Shown: positions 6,972 to 15,507, numbered from the stretch's first letter. The stretch is 62,807 nt of DNA from CAYYMH01 sp964472785 (GCA_964472785.1 CAYYMH010000022.1:1-62807); one strand, 5' to 3'. Numbers and translations are program-made. The notes: generated by a model not told the origin, from the sequence alone.

Positions 6972-8726
6972 ATGAAAGTTGACTTAAATTGTAAAGTTGC
7001 TTGCTTGGTCTTTTTGATCGGGCTGCTTATCATTACTTCTTTGGGCAGAGCAGATGACCATTTTGAAGCTGAAATTCGAAAACTGGAAAAATCCATCGGT
7101 GGCAGAATGGGTGTGATGGCGAAAAATCTGAACACCGGTGAAGTGCTCCAATACCGGGCGGACGAGAAGTTCCCCAGTGCCAGTGTCATCAAAGTGCCGG
7201 TGATGGTGGAATATTTTTATCAGGTGAATGAAGGAAAATTAAAGCCAACACAAAAAGTGGTTTTGGCAGACTCCAACAAATGGGGTGGCTCGGGCCTGTT
7301 CCAATATTTTTCCGAAACGACGTACCAGCAAATCATTGATGCGGTGATGATGATGATCACTATTTCCGACAACACGGCGACTAACATGGTGATCGACGCG
7401 CTGGGTGAAACACACCGGGCGAAATTGAATGCTGTGAACAACCGCATGCAAGCACTGGGTTTAAAAAGTACGCGGTTGCTCAACAAACTCATGTCCTGGG
7501 AAACAAAAACCGATTCTCCGGAATCGATTATTTACGGCGTCGGCGTGACAACTCCGGCGGATATGGTGCTGTTGTTTGAGAAAATGGCGCGCGGGGAATT
7601 GGTCGATTCTACTGCCAGCGCGGCAATGATCGACATTCTGGAAAAGCAGCAGTACAATGATTTGATCCCGAGATTCCTGCCCTTTGAAACGACACCGGAG
7701 CTGACTGTGGCGCACAAAACCGGCAGCGTCACCGGCGTGCAAAATGATGCCGGACTGGTATTTTCGTCTGAAGCTGATTTTGCTATCGCGATATTTACGG
7801 ATCAGGCGATGGATCGGCGAGACAGTTACGAAAACGATACTGTGATTGCCGTGGCAAAAGCTGCCCGGCTGGTCTGGAATCACTTCACCGGAGACAGCGG
7901 TTTCGAGCGTCCTTTTGTGACCCGTGTGAACTGGAATTCCTTTCCAAGCGGTGAATGGACAAAAATTGCTTTGGAAAATTCGCCGTATCCGCACTCATCG
8001 CGAAAAGACGGACATCAGTACAAAGATAAATATTATCCGGTTGATCCGCATTATTCGGACAGCAGCGCTGTGATTGTGACTCCCGACGGATTTTATGAAA
8101 CGGCGTCCGGGGTAAATCTGATCGTCCACTTTCACGGCTGGAACAATGATGTTTTGAAGGTGCTGGAAAAGTTCAACATGGCCCAGCAGTTGATCGATTC
8201 CAAAAAGAACGCGGTGTTGGTGCTGGTACAGGGACCTTACCGGGCTTCGGATTCTGGCGGTGGCAAGATGGAAGATGAAAGCGGATTGAAAAAATTGGTC
8301 AATGAAATACTTGAAGTTTTAAAATCTGAAAACAGAATCGAAAACGCCGAATTAAACAAACTCATTATCACTGCCCACAGCGGCGGCTATCGTCCGGCAA
8401 TATTAGCTGTGGCAAATGGCGGATTGCAGGATAAAATAAAGGAGGTCAATCTGTTCGATGCCTTTTATGCGCTCACTGAAGAACTAATCCCATGGCTGAA
8501 ATCATATCCCAATGCGAAACTGCGCAGTATTTACACCGAACATTTAGCGCCGGAACACGAAGAATTTATTCGTTTGTTGGAAGCTCAAGAATTGGCATTT
8601 TCGGACAAGTTCAATTCCCAATCACGAATTGTCCTGACGCCGACAGACGTCGGACACAGTGAGGTCATCGAAGGGACTTTTTTGAAATGGCTCAGTGGAA
8701 GCGGTTTGAAGAATCGGAAAAAGTGA
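6972..8726 (+). CDS. Exported class A beta-lactamase-fold protein fused to an alpha/beta hydrolase
   Basis: A hydrophobic segment (residues ~8-26, ending GRADD) suggests export. Residues ~45-300 form a beta-lactamase/transpeptidase-like serine hydrolase domain: SVIK (S71, K74) as the SxxK active site, SDN at 132-134, and HKTGS (KTG 249-251). The omega-loop Glu/Asn pair of true class A enzymes is not clear, so antibiotic hydrolysis should not be assumed. Residues ~310-580 look like a second hydrolase: HFHGW (388-390) as a possible oxyanion loop, TAHSGGY with S470 as nucleophile, a candidate acid at D496 and H562 in VGHSEV. The two halves may act on related peptide or ester substrates in the periplasm. 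It is a single gene followed by the scaffold gap. Confidence 0.8.
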   Translation: MKVDLNCKVACLVFLIGLLIITSLGRADDHFEAEIRKLEKSIGGRMGVMAKNLNTGEVLQYRADEKFPSASVIKVPVMVEYFYQVNEGKLKPTQKVVLADSNKWGGSGLFQYFSETTYQQIIDAVMMMITISDNTATNMVIDALGETHRAKLNAVNNRMQALGLKSTRLLNKLMSWETKTDSPESIIYGVGVTTPADMVLLFEKMARGELVDSTASAAMIDILEKQQYNDLIPRFLPFETTPELTVAHKTGSVTGVQNDAGLVFSSEADFAIAIFTDQAMDRRDSYENDTVIAVAKAARLVWNHFTGDSGFERPFVTRVNWNSFPSGEWTKIALENSPYPHSSRKDGHQYKDKYYPVDPHYSDSSAVIVTPDGFYETASGVNLIVHFHGWNNDVLKVLEKFNMAQQLIDSKKNAVLVLVQGPYRASDSGGGKMEDESGLKKLVNEILEVLKSENRIENAELNKLIITAHSGGYRPAILAVANGGLQDKIKEVNLFDAFYALTEELIPWLKSYPNAKLRSIYTEHLAPEHEEFIRLLEAQELAFSDKFNSQSRIVLTPTDVGHSEVIEGTFLKWLSGSGLKNRKK

Positions 8727-8737
8727 AATGGTCAATA

Positions 8738-8947
8738 GTGAATTGTAAACATTAGTCGGAAAATAGAGATGAATTTAGCACCACAGGAAGTGNNNNNNNN
8801 NNNNNNNNNNNNNNNNNNNNNNNNNNNNNNNNNNNNNNNNNNNNNNNNNNNNNNNNNNNNNNNNNNNNNNNNNNNNNNNNNNNNNNNNNNNNGTGAATTG
8901 TAAACATTAGTCGGAAAATAGAGATGAATTTAGCACCACAGGAAGTG
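8738..8947. other. Scaffold gap (100 N) flanked by identical 55-bp copies
   Basis: Positions 8793-8892 are exactly 100 N. The 55 bases before it (8738-8792) are repeated without change directly after it (8893-8947), starting GTGAATTGTAAACATTAG. This is what results when two contigs overlapping by an assembler k-mer are scaffolded without being merged. The real sequence is probably contiguous and about 155 bp shorter here. Confidence 0.9.
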
Positions 8948-8949
8948 TT

Positions 8950-10071
8950 TTAAAATGTCTTAAGATAAACCCGCTTTCTTTTGTGCTGTCTGGAGTCATA
9001 ATATTCCCAGAGATCCTGGACTTTTTTGTTATCCTCCAATTCGCTGTTTGATTCCGCTGAAATGATGTTGTTTTTGATAGCGAGTTTGGTCATCTCTGAC
9101 ATGAGGATGGCGGTGACACCTTTGTTTTGATATTTGGGCAAAATCCCGATCAGATACAAATCCAAATGTTTCGGTTTTTTCAGTGCGTTCAAAATGTGAA
9201 GAAACCCAAACGGGAACAACCGTCCCCTCGCCTTTTGAAACGCCCGGGAAAGTGAAGGCATGGTCACCTGAAAGCCGACAACCTCTTCCTGTTGATTTAA
9301 AACAATGGTTACATATTCCGGAGCGATAAAGGAGAAGTATTTTTGAACATAGAGATCCATCAATTTTTCGGAATAGTCCACTGATGCGAACAAATCTCGA
9401 TAGGTCTCGTTGATCACATGAAAAATTTGTTTCCCGTAAGACAGCAATTCTTTTTTGGATTTCGCTTTGAAAATTTTCAGTTTATTTCGTTTTAGAACGA
9501 TCTCTGCCAATCGCTCCAACTTTTCCGGCACTTGATCCGGTACCATCACTTCGAATTCGAGATAATCTACCTCTTTGGAATACCCGTGATTTTCGAGATG
9601 CTGTGGATAATAATCATAATTGTAAGTAGAGGCGATGGTTGGCAATTCGCTGAATCCTTCCACCAACATGCCCTGATGGTCAAAATTTGTAAAACCCACC
9701 GGACCGTGTACGCCTTGCAGATCGTTTGAGCGCGCCCATGCTTCTATCGTTTTAAGCAACTCCTGCGAAACCTCTTTATCATCGATAAAATCAAGCCTGC
9801 TGAAACCGGCATATTTCTGCCCCCATTTTTCAACAAATTTATGGTTGATGATACCTGCGACTCGTCCGACTACTTTTCTGCCTTGACAAGCAAGCCAGTA
9901 TTGGGCGTCGCAATACTCAAATGCTGGATTCTTCTCGTGTGTCAATGTATCAATTTCACTCTTTATCAAAGGAGGAATCCAGTACTCACTTTTACTGTAA
10001 AGCCGGTACGGAAAGCGAACGAATGCTTTGAATTCTCGAGGTGTTTGGACTTGTTTAATTTGTGTTTTCAT
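8950..10071 (-). CDS. GNAT-fold acyltransferase-like protein, candidate N-acyltransferase of sphingolipid synthesis
   Basis: The 373 residues belong to a large bacterial family with a GNAT-like fold. Visible features are the F.R.PYRLYS..YW.PPL start, the VVGRVAGIINHKF strand-turn, GPVGFTNFDHQGMLVEGF in the middle, and a C-terminal half with IGILPKYQNKGVTAILMSEM, which resembles the acetyl-CoA-binding loop (Q/R-x-x-G-x-A/G). No signal peptide. It is the last of three minus-strand genes after an SPT-like synthase and a short-chain reductase, separated from the latter by 108 bp containing a palindromic repeat. In that context a ceramide-synthase-like N-acylation is a reasonable inference, but the fold alone supports only acyltransferase-like. 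Confidence 0.65.
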   Translation of the reverse strand: MKTQIKQVQTPREFKAFVRFPYRLYSKSEYWIPPLIKSEIDTLTHEKNPAFEYCDAQYWLACQGRKVVGRVAGIINHKFVEKWGQKYAGFSRLDFIDDKEVSQELLKTIEAWARSNDLQGVHGPVGFTNFDHQGMLVEGFSELPTIASTYNYDYYPQHLENHGYSKEVDYLEFEVMVPDQVPEKLERLAEIVLKRNKLKIFKAKSKKELLSYGKQIFHVINETYRDLFASVDYSEKLMDLYVQKYFSFIAPEYVTIVLNQQEEVVGFQVTMPSLSRAFQKARGRLFPFGFLHILNALKKPKHLDLYLIGILPKYQNKGVTAILMSEMTKLAIKNNIISAESNSELEDNKKVQDLWEYYDSRQHKRKRVYLKTF

Positions 10072-10095
10072 CTTTTATTTATGGATTTGATAAAA

Positions 10096-10167
10096 ACGCA
10101 AAGACGCAGAGAGCGCAAAGATGCATTGAATTTTATTTTTACTTTGCGTCCTTCGCGACTTTGCGGT
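10096..10167. repeat. Hyphenated palindrome, CGCAAAGACGCAGAG type, copy 2
   Basis: ACGCAAAGACGCAGAGAGCGCAAAG at the left is mirrored by ACTTTGCGTCCTTCGCGACTTTGCGGT at the right, around an AT-rich centre. It sits in the 108-bp space between the reductase and acyltransferase genes. It resembles the 3291-3363 repeat. If transcribed it would fold into a long hairpin within the presumed operon mRNA. Confidence 0.6.
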
Positions 10168-10179
10168 GAATCAATAAAA

Positions 10180-10968
10180 CTAAAGCCCATAATTCTTTCG
10201 CACCAGATATTCAACCGCTCGGTCCGGCAGGAACCTTTTCATAAAAACCATCAGCGGCCCCATACCGCCGACTGTGTAACACGGCTTGGGATTTTTTTTG
10301 TTGAGAATTTTCAAAACTTTTTTTGCAACAACTGCCGGTGGACGTGCATTTGCCATACTTTCTTCCCGTGCTGCCATCATTTTTGATAAATCACGCTCGT
10401 ATCGTGAATTTTTAGGAATCAAGATTTCCGGGTCGATAGTTGTTCGAATGTCGTTGGGTTCAATAAGTACAGCCTTCACACCGTATTTTTTTACTTCATT
10501 TCTCAATACCTGCGTCAATCCGCTCAATGCGAATTTCGAGGCGACATACGCAGACTGGAACGGCACGGCGAATTTTCCTGCCATGGAACCGATGTTAATT
10601 ATATAACCGCTTTTATTTTTGATCATTCCGGGCAGAAAACCCTGGGTGAGTGAAATAATACCGAACAGATTGACCTGAAAAAGCTGCTTAATATTTTCCA
10701 CTGTTGCATCTTCAACAGCGCCGATGGCGCTCATGCCGGCATTATTAATCAGCACATCAATACTGCCAATTTGCTGAACACAAGCCTGAATCGATTTATC
10801 ATCCAGTAGGTCGAGAACGATATATTCGACACCGTTGATTTTGTTCTCGATTGCTGCCACATTTCGCGCGGTGCCAATAACTGTGTAACCGTTGTTGACG
10901 AGCTCGGTGCTAATTGCTCGTCCGATACCTTTTGATGCGCCTGTGATGAGTACTCTTTTTTTATTCAT
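10180..10968 (-). CDS. Short-chain dehydrogenase/reductase, candidate 3-ketosphinganine reductase
   Basis: This is a classical SDR of 262 residues. TGASKGIG (9-16) binds the nucleotide, NNAG (75-78) follows, and the catalytic set is S128, Y141 and K145 (YVASK). Arg at 35 after the second strand (GTARN) favours NADPH. The C-terminal extension after ~190, with repeated basic residues and a hydrophobic GGMGPLMVFMKRFLP segment, resembles lipid-acting SDRs that associate with membranes. The gene starts 15 bp after the SPT-like synthase, on the same strand. Reduction of 3-ketosphinganine to dihydrosphingosine is inferred from that neighbour; other keto-lipid substrates are possible. Confidence 0.75.
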   Translation of the reverse strand: MNKKRVLITGASKGIGRAISTELVNNGYTVIGTARNVAAIENKINGVEYIVLDLLDDKSIQACVQQIGSIDVLINNAGMSAIGAVEDATVENIKQLFQVNLFGIISLTQGFLPGMIKNKSGYIINIGSMAGKFAVPFQSAYVASKFALSGLTQVLRNEVKKYGVKAVLIEPNDIRTTIDPEILIPKNSRYERDLSKMMAAREESMANARPPAVVAKKVLKILNKKNPKPCYTVGGMGPLMVFMKRFLPDRAVEYLVRKNYGL

Positions 10969-10983
10969 TTTGAATTTTTGACT

Positions 10984-12207
10984 TTATTCCATTTTTGTCG
11001 TTTCAGGTTCAAGTTTCATATCATCCCGGACTTGTTTGAAGGCCTTAATCGTCTCGTTGATTTCCTCGTCCGTGTGCGAAGCTGTGGGGATCATCCGGAA
11101 CAAGATGATACCTTTCGGCACCACCGGATACATCACACCGGTGATGAAAATGCCCATCGCGCGCAACCGCTGGATTATTTCCATTCCCATTTTCAGATCA
11201 CCAGCAGGTACATAAACCGGCGTAATTGGTGACGGCACATCACCCACCTGAAAACCCAAATTCCGGAGGCCGGTTTTGAGCTTGTTCGAATTATCCCACA
11301 TACGCTGCCGTCTTTCGGAATCGTGCTTGATTTTTTTCAGCGTTTCGAACAGCACTTCGACATAGATCATGGGCAAACTTTTGGCAAAAACCTGGGTGCG
11401 GGCATTGTAGCGAATCCATTCCACGACCTCTTTTTTTGAAGCAGACACGCCACCGATGGCAGCGAAGGCTTTGGCAAAAGTACCGAAATAGATGTCGAGT
11501 TGATCCTGAACACCATAATAAGCAGCCGTGCCCTGGCCGGTTTTTCCCATGACACCGAAACCGTGCGCGTCATCTACATAAAGGCGGGCGTTGTATTTTT
11601 CTTTGAGCTCACAAATCGCCGGCAGATCAGACAAATCACCCCGCATGCCGAAAACGCCTTCGGTCACAATCAGGATGCCACCTTTTCGGTTTTGGTTGGC
11701 ACGCTTGAGATGTTTTTCCAGATAATCCATGTCATTGTGTTTGAAGATACGGAATTTTGCCGTGGACATGAGCACGCCATCCACCATCGAGGCATGAGAC
11801 AGTTTGTCAATCAGAATCAAGTCATTGGTATCGGTCAGGGACGCGATGGTACCGAGTACGCCCAGATAGCCGTAATTGAATAGAATAGCAGACTCCTTTT
11901 CCAGAAAATCTGCCAGTGCCTGTTCCAGTTCGATATGGCGTTTGGTGTTACCAGTCATCATGCGCGAACCCATGGGCGCGCTGGTGCTGTATTTTTTTGC
12001 CATCTCAACTGCCAGCGCTTTTAAGTCCTCGTTTTCCGCCAATCCGAGATAATTATTAATCGACCATTGAATCACCGGCTTGCCATCAAAAAGCATGCGC
12101 GTACCCGGAGTCGGCTCCAGAATCGGCTGCGTAAAAAAATGATCGTTTTTCAATCTGAACGGTCCGAAATAACCGCCGTCGGAGTAACATTTTTGAAAAA
12201 TATCCAT
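10984..12207 (-). CDS. Serine palmitoyltransferase-like alpha-oxoamine synthase (Bacteroidota type)
   Basis: The 407 residues form a PLP-dependent alpha-oxoamine synthase, which condenses an amino acid with an acyl thioester. The PLP lysine is K246 in FGTFAKAFAAIGG. H138 (SHAS) stacks on the cofactor and VDDAHG (211-216) holds the Asp that contacts the ring nitrogen. Details such as IQWSINNYLGLA, PMGSRMMTGNT and the late YPVVPKGI...RMIPTASHT match, from memory, the serine palmitoyltransferases of Bacteroides rather than BioF or Kbl. Serine plus palmitoyl thioester giving 3-ketosphinganine is therefore the favoured reaction. It is the first gene of a three-gene minus-strand set. BioF-like or other amino-ketone synthesis cannot be ruled out by eye. 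Confidence 0.75.
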   Translation of the reverse strand: MDIFQKCYSDGGYFGPFRLKNDHFFTQPILEPTPGTRMLFDGKPVIQWSINNYLGLAENEDLKALAVEMAKKYSTSAPMGSRMMTGNTKRHIELEQALADFLEKESAILFNYGYLGVLGTIASLTDTNDLILIDKLSHASMVDGVLMSTAKFRIFKHNDMDYLEKHLKRANQNRKGGILIVTEGVFGMRGDLSDLPAICELKEKYNARLYVDDAHGFGVMGKTGQGTAAYYGVQDQLDIYFGTFAKAFAAIGGVSASKKEVVEWIRYNARTQVFAKSLPMIYVEVLFETLKKIKHDSERRQRMWDNSNKLKTGLRNLGFQVGDVPSPITPVYVPAGDLKMGMEIIQRLRAMGIFITGVMYPVVPKGIILFRMIPTASHTDEEINETIKAFKQVRDDMKLEPETTKME

Positions 12208-12265
12208 ACATTACCTTTCAAATTCAGTTCAAAATCCGGTTTCAGTTTCCAGTTACAAATACAAA

Positions 12266-12291
12266 AGCCTCCGCATTTATTCACGGAGGCT
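12266..12291 (-). terminator. Terminator downstream of tRNA-Val
   Basis: AGCCTCCG/CGGAGGCT forms a perfect 8-bp stem. Read on the minus strand it is followed by TTTTGTATTTG. It lies 120 bp past the tRNA and just upstream of the SPT-like gene, so it separates the two transcription units. Confidence 0.7.
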
Positions 12292-12411
12292 CAATAAATC
12301 GTTTAATAAATTTTCAATTTTAGAAAGAGCAAGTCCTGCCTGGTAATCAGTCATATGTTTAAATCGTGTTTGCCAATAAATCGGTTGATATTTTTACCGC
12401 TTTTGGTGATG

Positions 12412-12485
12412 TGGGCGATACTGGACTCGAACCAGTGACCTCCGGTATGTGAGACCGGCACTCTAACCACCTGAGCTAATCGCCC
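12412..12485 (-). tRNA. tRNA-Val (anticodon CAC)
   Basis: The 74-nt minus-strand cloverleaf has acceptor stem GGGCGAT/ATCGCCC, discriminator A, a D arm with GCTC..GAGT, anticodon stem CCGGT/ACCGG with loop CTCACAT (anticodon CAC, reading GUG), and T arm ACTGG/TTCGAGT/CCAGT. The 3' CCA is not encoded. Confidence 0.95.
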
Positions 12486-12584
12486 GCGCTTCTGAAAAGA
12501 AATATATAAAAAAAGATTTTGAAAGTCAATAGAAATTTGTGTTACTGAATATAAACCCCAACGCGGCGAAGCTGAAAAAAAATT

Positions 12585-12728
12585 TTAACCACCAAGTACA
12601 CAAAGAATTCACAAAGTTCACCAAGAAAAAAAATTATTTTAAATTGTATTATCCACTATTTATTTCGTATCATATTTTTTTTCTTCTTTGAGTTCTTTGT
12701 ACCTCCTAAGCGGGCTTTGTGGTAAAAA
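12585..12728. repeat. Hyphenated palindrome, ACCACCAAGTACACAAAG type
   Basis: The left side (AACCACCAAGTACACAAAG, then CACAAAGTTCACC) is mirrored by the right side (CTTTGAGTTCTTTGTACCTCC, then GCTTTGTGGT). The stem is imperfect with a long AT-rich centre. It overlaps the end of a decayed minus-strand frame. Confidence 0.5.
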
Positions 12729-12880
12729 TTTAGGATAATAGAGTTAATTTTTAGTCTCGAAATCTCCTCCGCCGTAACAAACTCAATATCCGCCAACCCT
12801 TTGCCGGTTTCATCGGTAACTCGAAAATAATAACCCCACAGGCTGATCCGGTTACAGACTTTGATGAGGATTTTGTTCAA
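12656..12880 (-). pseudogene. Decayed reading frame, unknown
   Basis: The 74-codon frame contains a protein-like segment (WGYYFRVTDETGKGLADIEF) but has no ribosome binding site. Upstream the same frame stays open for about 40 codons beyond a single TAG, and downstream it runs into the palindromic repeat. I read it as a gene remnant. The rest of 12486-13015 shows nothing else that I can support. Confidence 0.3.
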
Positions 12881-13015
12881 GTTCGGCTACAGGGTAACGT
12901 TAAAAATATCGTCATCAAAATTATTCGAAACAGGTTTCTCACGGTAACTTCTTGGATTGATATCACACGATTTTCGCTGAAATCATCTTATTTTAAACAC
13001 GAATCAACTCTATGC

Positions 13016-13044
13016 TTGACTTTTTGAATTTATCTACTTATCTT
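13016..13044 (+). promoter_or_regulatory. Sigma-70-type promoter of the cobalamin-sensor operon
   Basis: TTGACT (13016-13021), 17 bases, TATCTT (13039-13044). This gives a leader of about 230 nt before the first gene. The same pattern recurs before other units here (27834, 44950, 61532 and, on the minus strand, 40461). Confidence 0.6.
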
Positions 13045-13277
13045 AATAACAGGCATCTAAATTTTCATTCTCCATGATTCGTTCACAATTACAAGCTCCC
13101 GAATACGTAATGATTGCGCGTATTTTAATTTGAAATGAATTCTGTTTTAATTTTACAAAGTACTTCAATTTTTAAATGGGCTAACTTATTGATTTAATTA
13201 ATAATTATATGCTGCCTGTAAAATCAGGTACAATTGTTGAATAAATTCAAAGTTTGTTTGCATTAATGGAGAAAAGC

Positions 13278-13910
13278 ATGATCTCAGATGATGTTTACGA
13301 TCAATACCTTTCCTTTCTCCTCTCGGGTAATCGGAATAACTGCACCAACATTGTTCAGGAATTGTTAGCACGCGACGTTGAATTGAAAGCGCTGTACACC
13401 CGGCTTTTTCAGCGTGCGCTTTACAAAATCGGCGAACTCTGGGAAATGAACAAAATCTCGGTTGCTGTGGAGCACATGGCGACCTCGATTACCGAGAGCC
13501 TGATCACGATGATTTATCCGCAAATCTTTTCGGCTGAGCATATTGATAAAAGGGCGATCATCTCCTGCGTGGCAAATGAATACCACCAGGTTGGCGCTCG
13601 AATGGTAGCAGATATTTTTGAGCTGAATCGCTGGGACGGCTATTTTTTAGGATCCAATACGCCGCTTAACGATTTGATGAAAATGATCGATGAAAAAAAG
13701 CCGGACATTGTGGGATTGTCGCTGGCTATCTATTTTAATATGCCGAGTTTGCTCAGTATTCTTGAAAAGCTGAAAACGAATTATCCCCAGTTAGATATTT
13801 TTGTTGGCGGCCAGGCATTTCAGTGGGGTGGCGCTGATACAATTAAAAAGTTCAAAAATGTTGAATACATCCCCTCGCTTGATAAACTGGAAAGATTAAT
13901 TTCGGATTAA
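13278..13910 (+). CDS. Stand-alone cobalamin-binding sensor with CarH-type photoreceptor motifs
   Basis: I start at the ATG at 13278, six bases after GGAG; in-frame TTG (13254) and ATG (13266) codons lie upstream. Numbered from there, residues ~1-85 form a four-helix cap and ~90-210 a Rossmann cobalamin domain. The cap has W55 and E65-H66, which is exactly the Wx9EH motif of CarH-type light sensors. The Rossmann part has E101-x-H103-x-x-G106, the ExHxxG lower-ligand motif, followed by SLAIYF and VGGQAF. CarH normally carries a MerR DNA-binding domain; none is present here. The gene heads a five-gene operon with three histidine kinases, so it probably senses light or adenosylcobalamin status and relays it through protein contacts. 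A methyltransferase corrinoid protein is the alternative, but no methyltransferase gene is near. Confidence 0.8.
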   Translation: MISDDVYDQYLSFLLSGNRNNCTNIVQELLARDVELKALYTRLFQRALYKIGELWEMNKISVAVEHMATSITESLITMIYPQIFSAEHIDKRAIISCVANEYHQVGARMVADIFELNRWDGYFLGSNTPLNDLMKMIDEKKPDIVGLSLAIYFNMPSLLSILEKLKTNYPQLDIFVGGQAFQWGGADTIKKFKNVEYIPSLDKLERLISD

Positions 13911-13914
13911 CCGA

Positions 13915-15018
13915 ATGGAAAAATTATTCCCAAATAAAATCTTTCAATCCTATCTGCAAAACTATGCGTCAATGTTTTTTTTCCGGCTGAGCAATAGCGG
14001 AGAGATACTTAATGCAAATAAATTTGCTCATCAGTTGATTGGAAAAAATATCGTCGGCAAAAATTTTTCTGATTTCATTTTCTCACCGCCATCGTTGAAT
14101 AAATTAGCAAAATCTGCTGATCAAGAGCATCTACTAAATATCACCACGCGAACAGGGTTGCCGCAGACGTATTATTTCCACTTTTATAACCACGATGACA
14201 AGATTCTTGCATTTGGCGGAGCAAATTTGGATGAGGTTGAAAATCTGCGCCAACAGCTACTCAGCGCAAACAGTGAACTGACAAATCTGACTCGTGAATT
14301 GCACAAAGCGAACGCGGAGTTGGAAAAATTAAATCAATTAAAGAACCAATTTTTAGGCATGGCAGCGCATGATTTAAGGAAACCGGTGGGGGCGATTTTG
14401 AATTTCAGTGAGTTTCTGATTGATGAGGCAGCGGATAAATTAACAGATGAACACAAACAGTTTTTGTCAATCATAAATTCATCCAGCGAATTTATGGCGA
14501 AAATTATCAATGACTTTCTTGATGTTGCGATGATCGAATCGGGAAAATTCGAAATCGAAAAACAAGCCAGTGATCTGCTGATTTTATTGGAGAAAAGTTT
14601 AAAGGTAAACGAAGTTCACGCGAAAAAGAAGCAGATTGACCTTCAATTCCAGATTGAAAATCAGCTACCGGAAATTTCCATCGATCCCTCAAAGATTGAA
14701 CAAATTTTCAATAATATTGTTTCCAACGCAATCGAACATTCGGAAGAAGGCGCTACAGTTAATATCAAAATTAAAAAAGACGATAACACCGTCATTGTCT
14801 CGATAAAAGATCAGGGGGATGGCATCCCCAAAGAGACGCTTTCCCAAATGTTTAAGCCATTCGGCAAGGCAGGAACAAAAAAAACAGGCGGCGAGAAAAG
14901 TCATGGTTTGGGTTTGGCGATTGCCCAAAAAATAGTTGAGGCGCATGGCGGAAAAATTTGGGTGGAAAGTAAATTGGGAATCGGTTCGACATTTTATTTT
15001 TCATTACCGATTGAATAA
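13915..15018 (+). CDS. Sensor histidine kinase with N-terminal PAS-like domain
   Basis: The 367 residues have no membrane span. Residues ~15-105 are PAS-like (FFFRLSNSGEILNANKFAHQLIG), ~110-145 form a coiled coil, ~142-210 are HisKA with phosphoacceptor H152 in MAAHDLRKPVG, and ~250-365 are the ATPase with N271 (N box), DQGDG (299-303) and GLGLAIA. It starts four bases after the cobalamin protein stop without its own clear Shine-Dalgarno, suggesting translational coupling and a direct partnership. It is soluble, so its signal is likely internal. The cobalamin protein is the obvious candidate input. The REC domains needed for phosphotransfer occur two and three genes on. Confidence 0.88.
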   Translation: MEKLFPNKIFQSYLQNYASMFFFRLSNSGEILNANKFAHQLIGKNIVGKNFSDFIFSPPSLNKLAKSADQEHLLNITTRTGLPQTYYFHFYNHDDKILAFGGANLDEVENLRQQLLSANSELTNLTRELHKANAELEKLNQLKNQFLGMAAHDLRKPVGAILNFSEFLIDEAADKLTDEHKQFLSIINSSSEFMAKIINDFLDVAMIESGKFEIEKQASDLLILLEKSLKVNEVHAKKKQIDLQFQIENQLPEISIDPSKIEQIFNNIVSNAIEHSEEGATVNIKIKKDDNTVIVSIKDQGDGIPKETLSQMFKPFGKAGTKKTGGEKSHGLGLAIAQKIVEAHGGKIWVESKLGIGSTFYFSLPIE

Positions 15019-15040
15019 AAGATTCTGGAGGAGAGAAATA

Positions 15041-15490
15041 ATGACAAAAGAAGATTTATTAAAAACAGCGAAAAAACTCGAGCAACCCCAAAATGAATGC
15101 GCGTGGGAATATACCGAAAAAAGAGACGCCTTAGCCGCGGCGGTAATCGATGTGATGCGGGAAAGACCGGATTTAATAAAGTTAATTGGTGAAGGCAACC
15201 AAAGCATGATGGAAGATAACGCGCGTAACATGGCGCGTTTCATGGAGTCTGTGTTTGTGGAGTATAATCCCCAAATGTTAGTGGAAACTGTGCTTTGGGT
15301 GTTTCGCGCTTACCGTTCTCATGGGTTCAACCTGTCGTTTTGGCCGGCTCATCTGGATGTTTGGATTGAAGTGATTCGAAAAGACTTGAGTGAAGATACC
15401 TTTAACGCACTTTATCCGTTTTTTAATTGGATTCAAATTAATATCCCGGCATTCGTTTCTCTGACTGATGATCTTGTTGAGAAAAATTAA
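15041..15490 (+). CDS. Small helical protein in the cobalamin-sensor operon, family not recognised
   Basis: The ATG at 15041 follows GGAGGAG by seven bases, and the longer open frame overlapping the kinase is not used. The 149 residues are soluble and predicted all-helical, with a striking aromatic segment LSFWPAHLDVWIEVIRKDL and a later PFFNWIQ. I cannot name the family. The helical pattern and size resemble globin-like or four-helix sensory modules. Its place between two kinases, 22 and 17 bp from its neighbours, implies a signalling or ligand-binding role. This is the least explained part of the operon. Confidence 0.7.
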   Translation: MTKEDLLKTAKKLEQPQNECAWEYTEKRDALAAAVIDVMRERPDLIKLIGEGNQSMMEDNARNMARFMESVFVEYNPQMLVETVLWVFRAYRSHGFNLSFWPAHLDVWIEVIRKDLSEDTFNALYPFFNWIQINIPAFVSLTDDLVEKN

Positions 15491-15507
15491 GCACGGGAGG
15501 AGACAAA

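Noticed and set aside
6972..8726. Antibiotic-resistance beta-lactamase
   Set aside because: The SxxK, SDN and KTG motifs fit the fold, but the deacylating omega-loop Glu/Asn is not evident and the gene is a fusion, so calling it a resistance gene would overreach.
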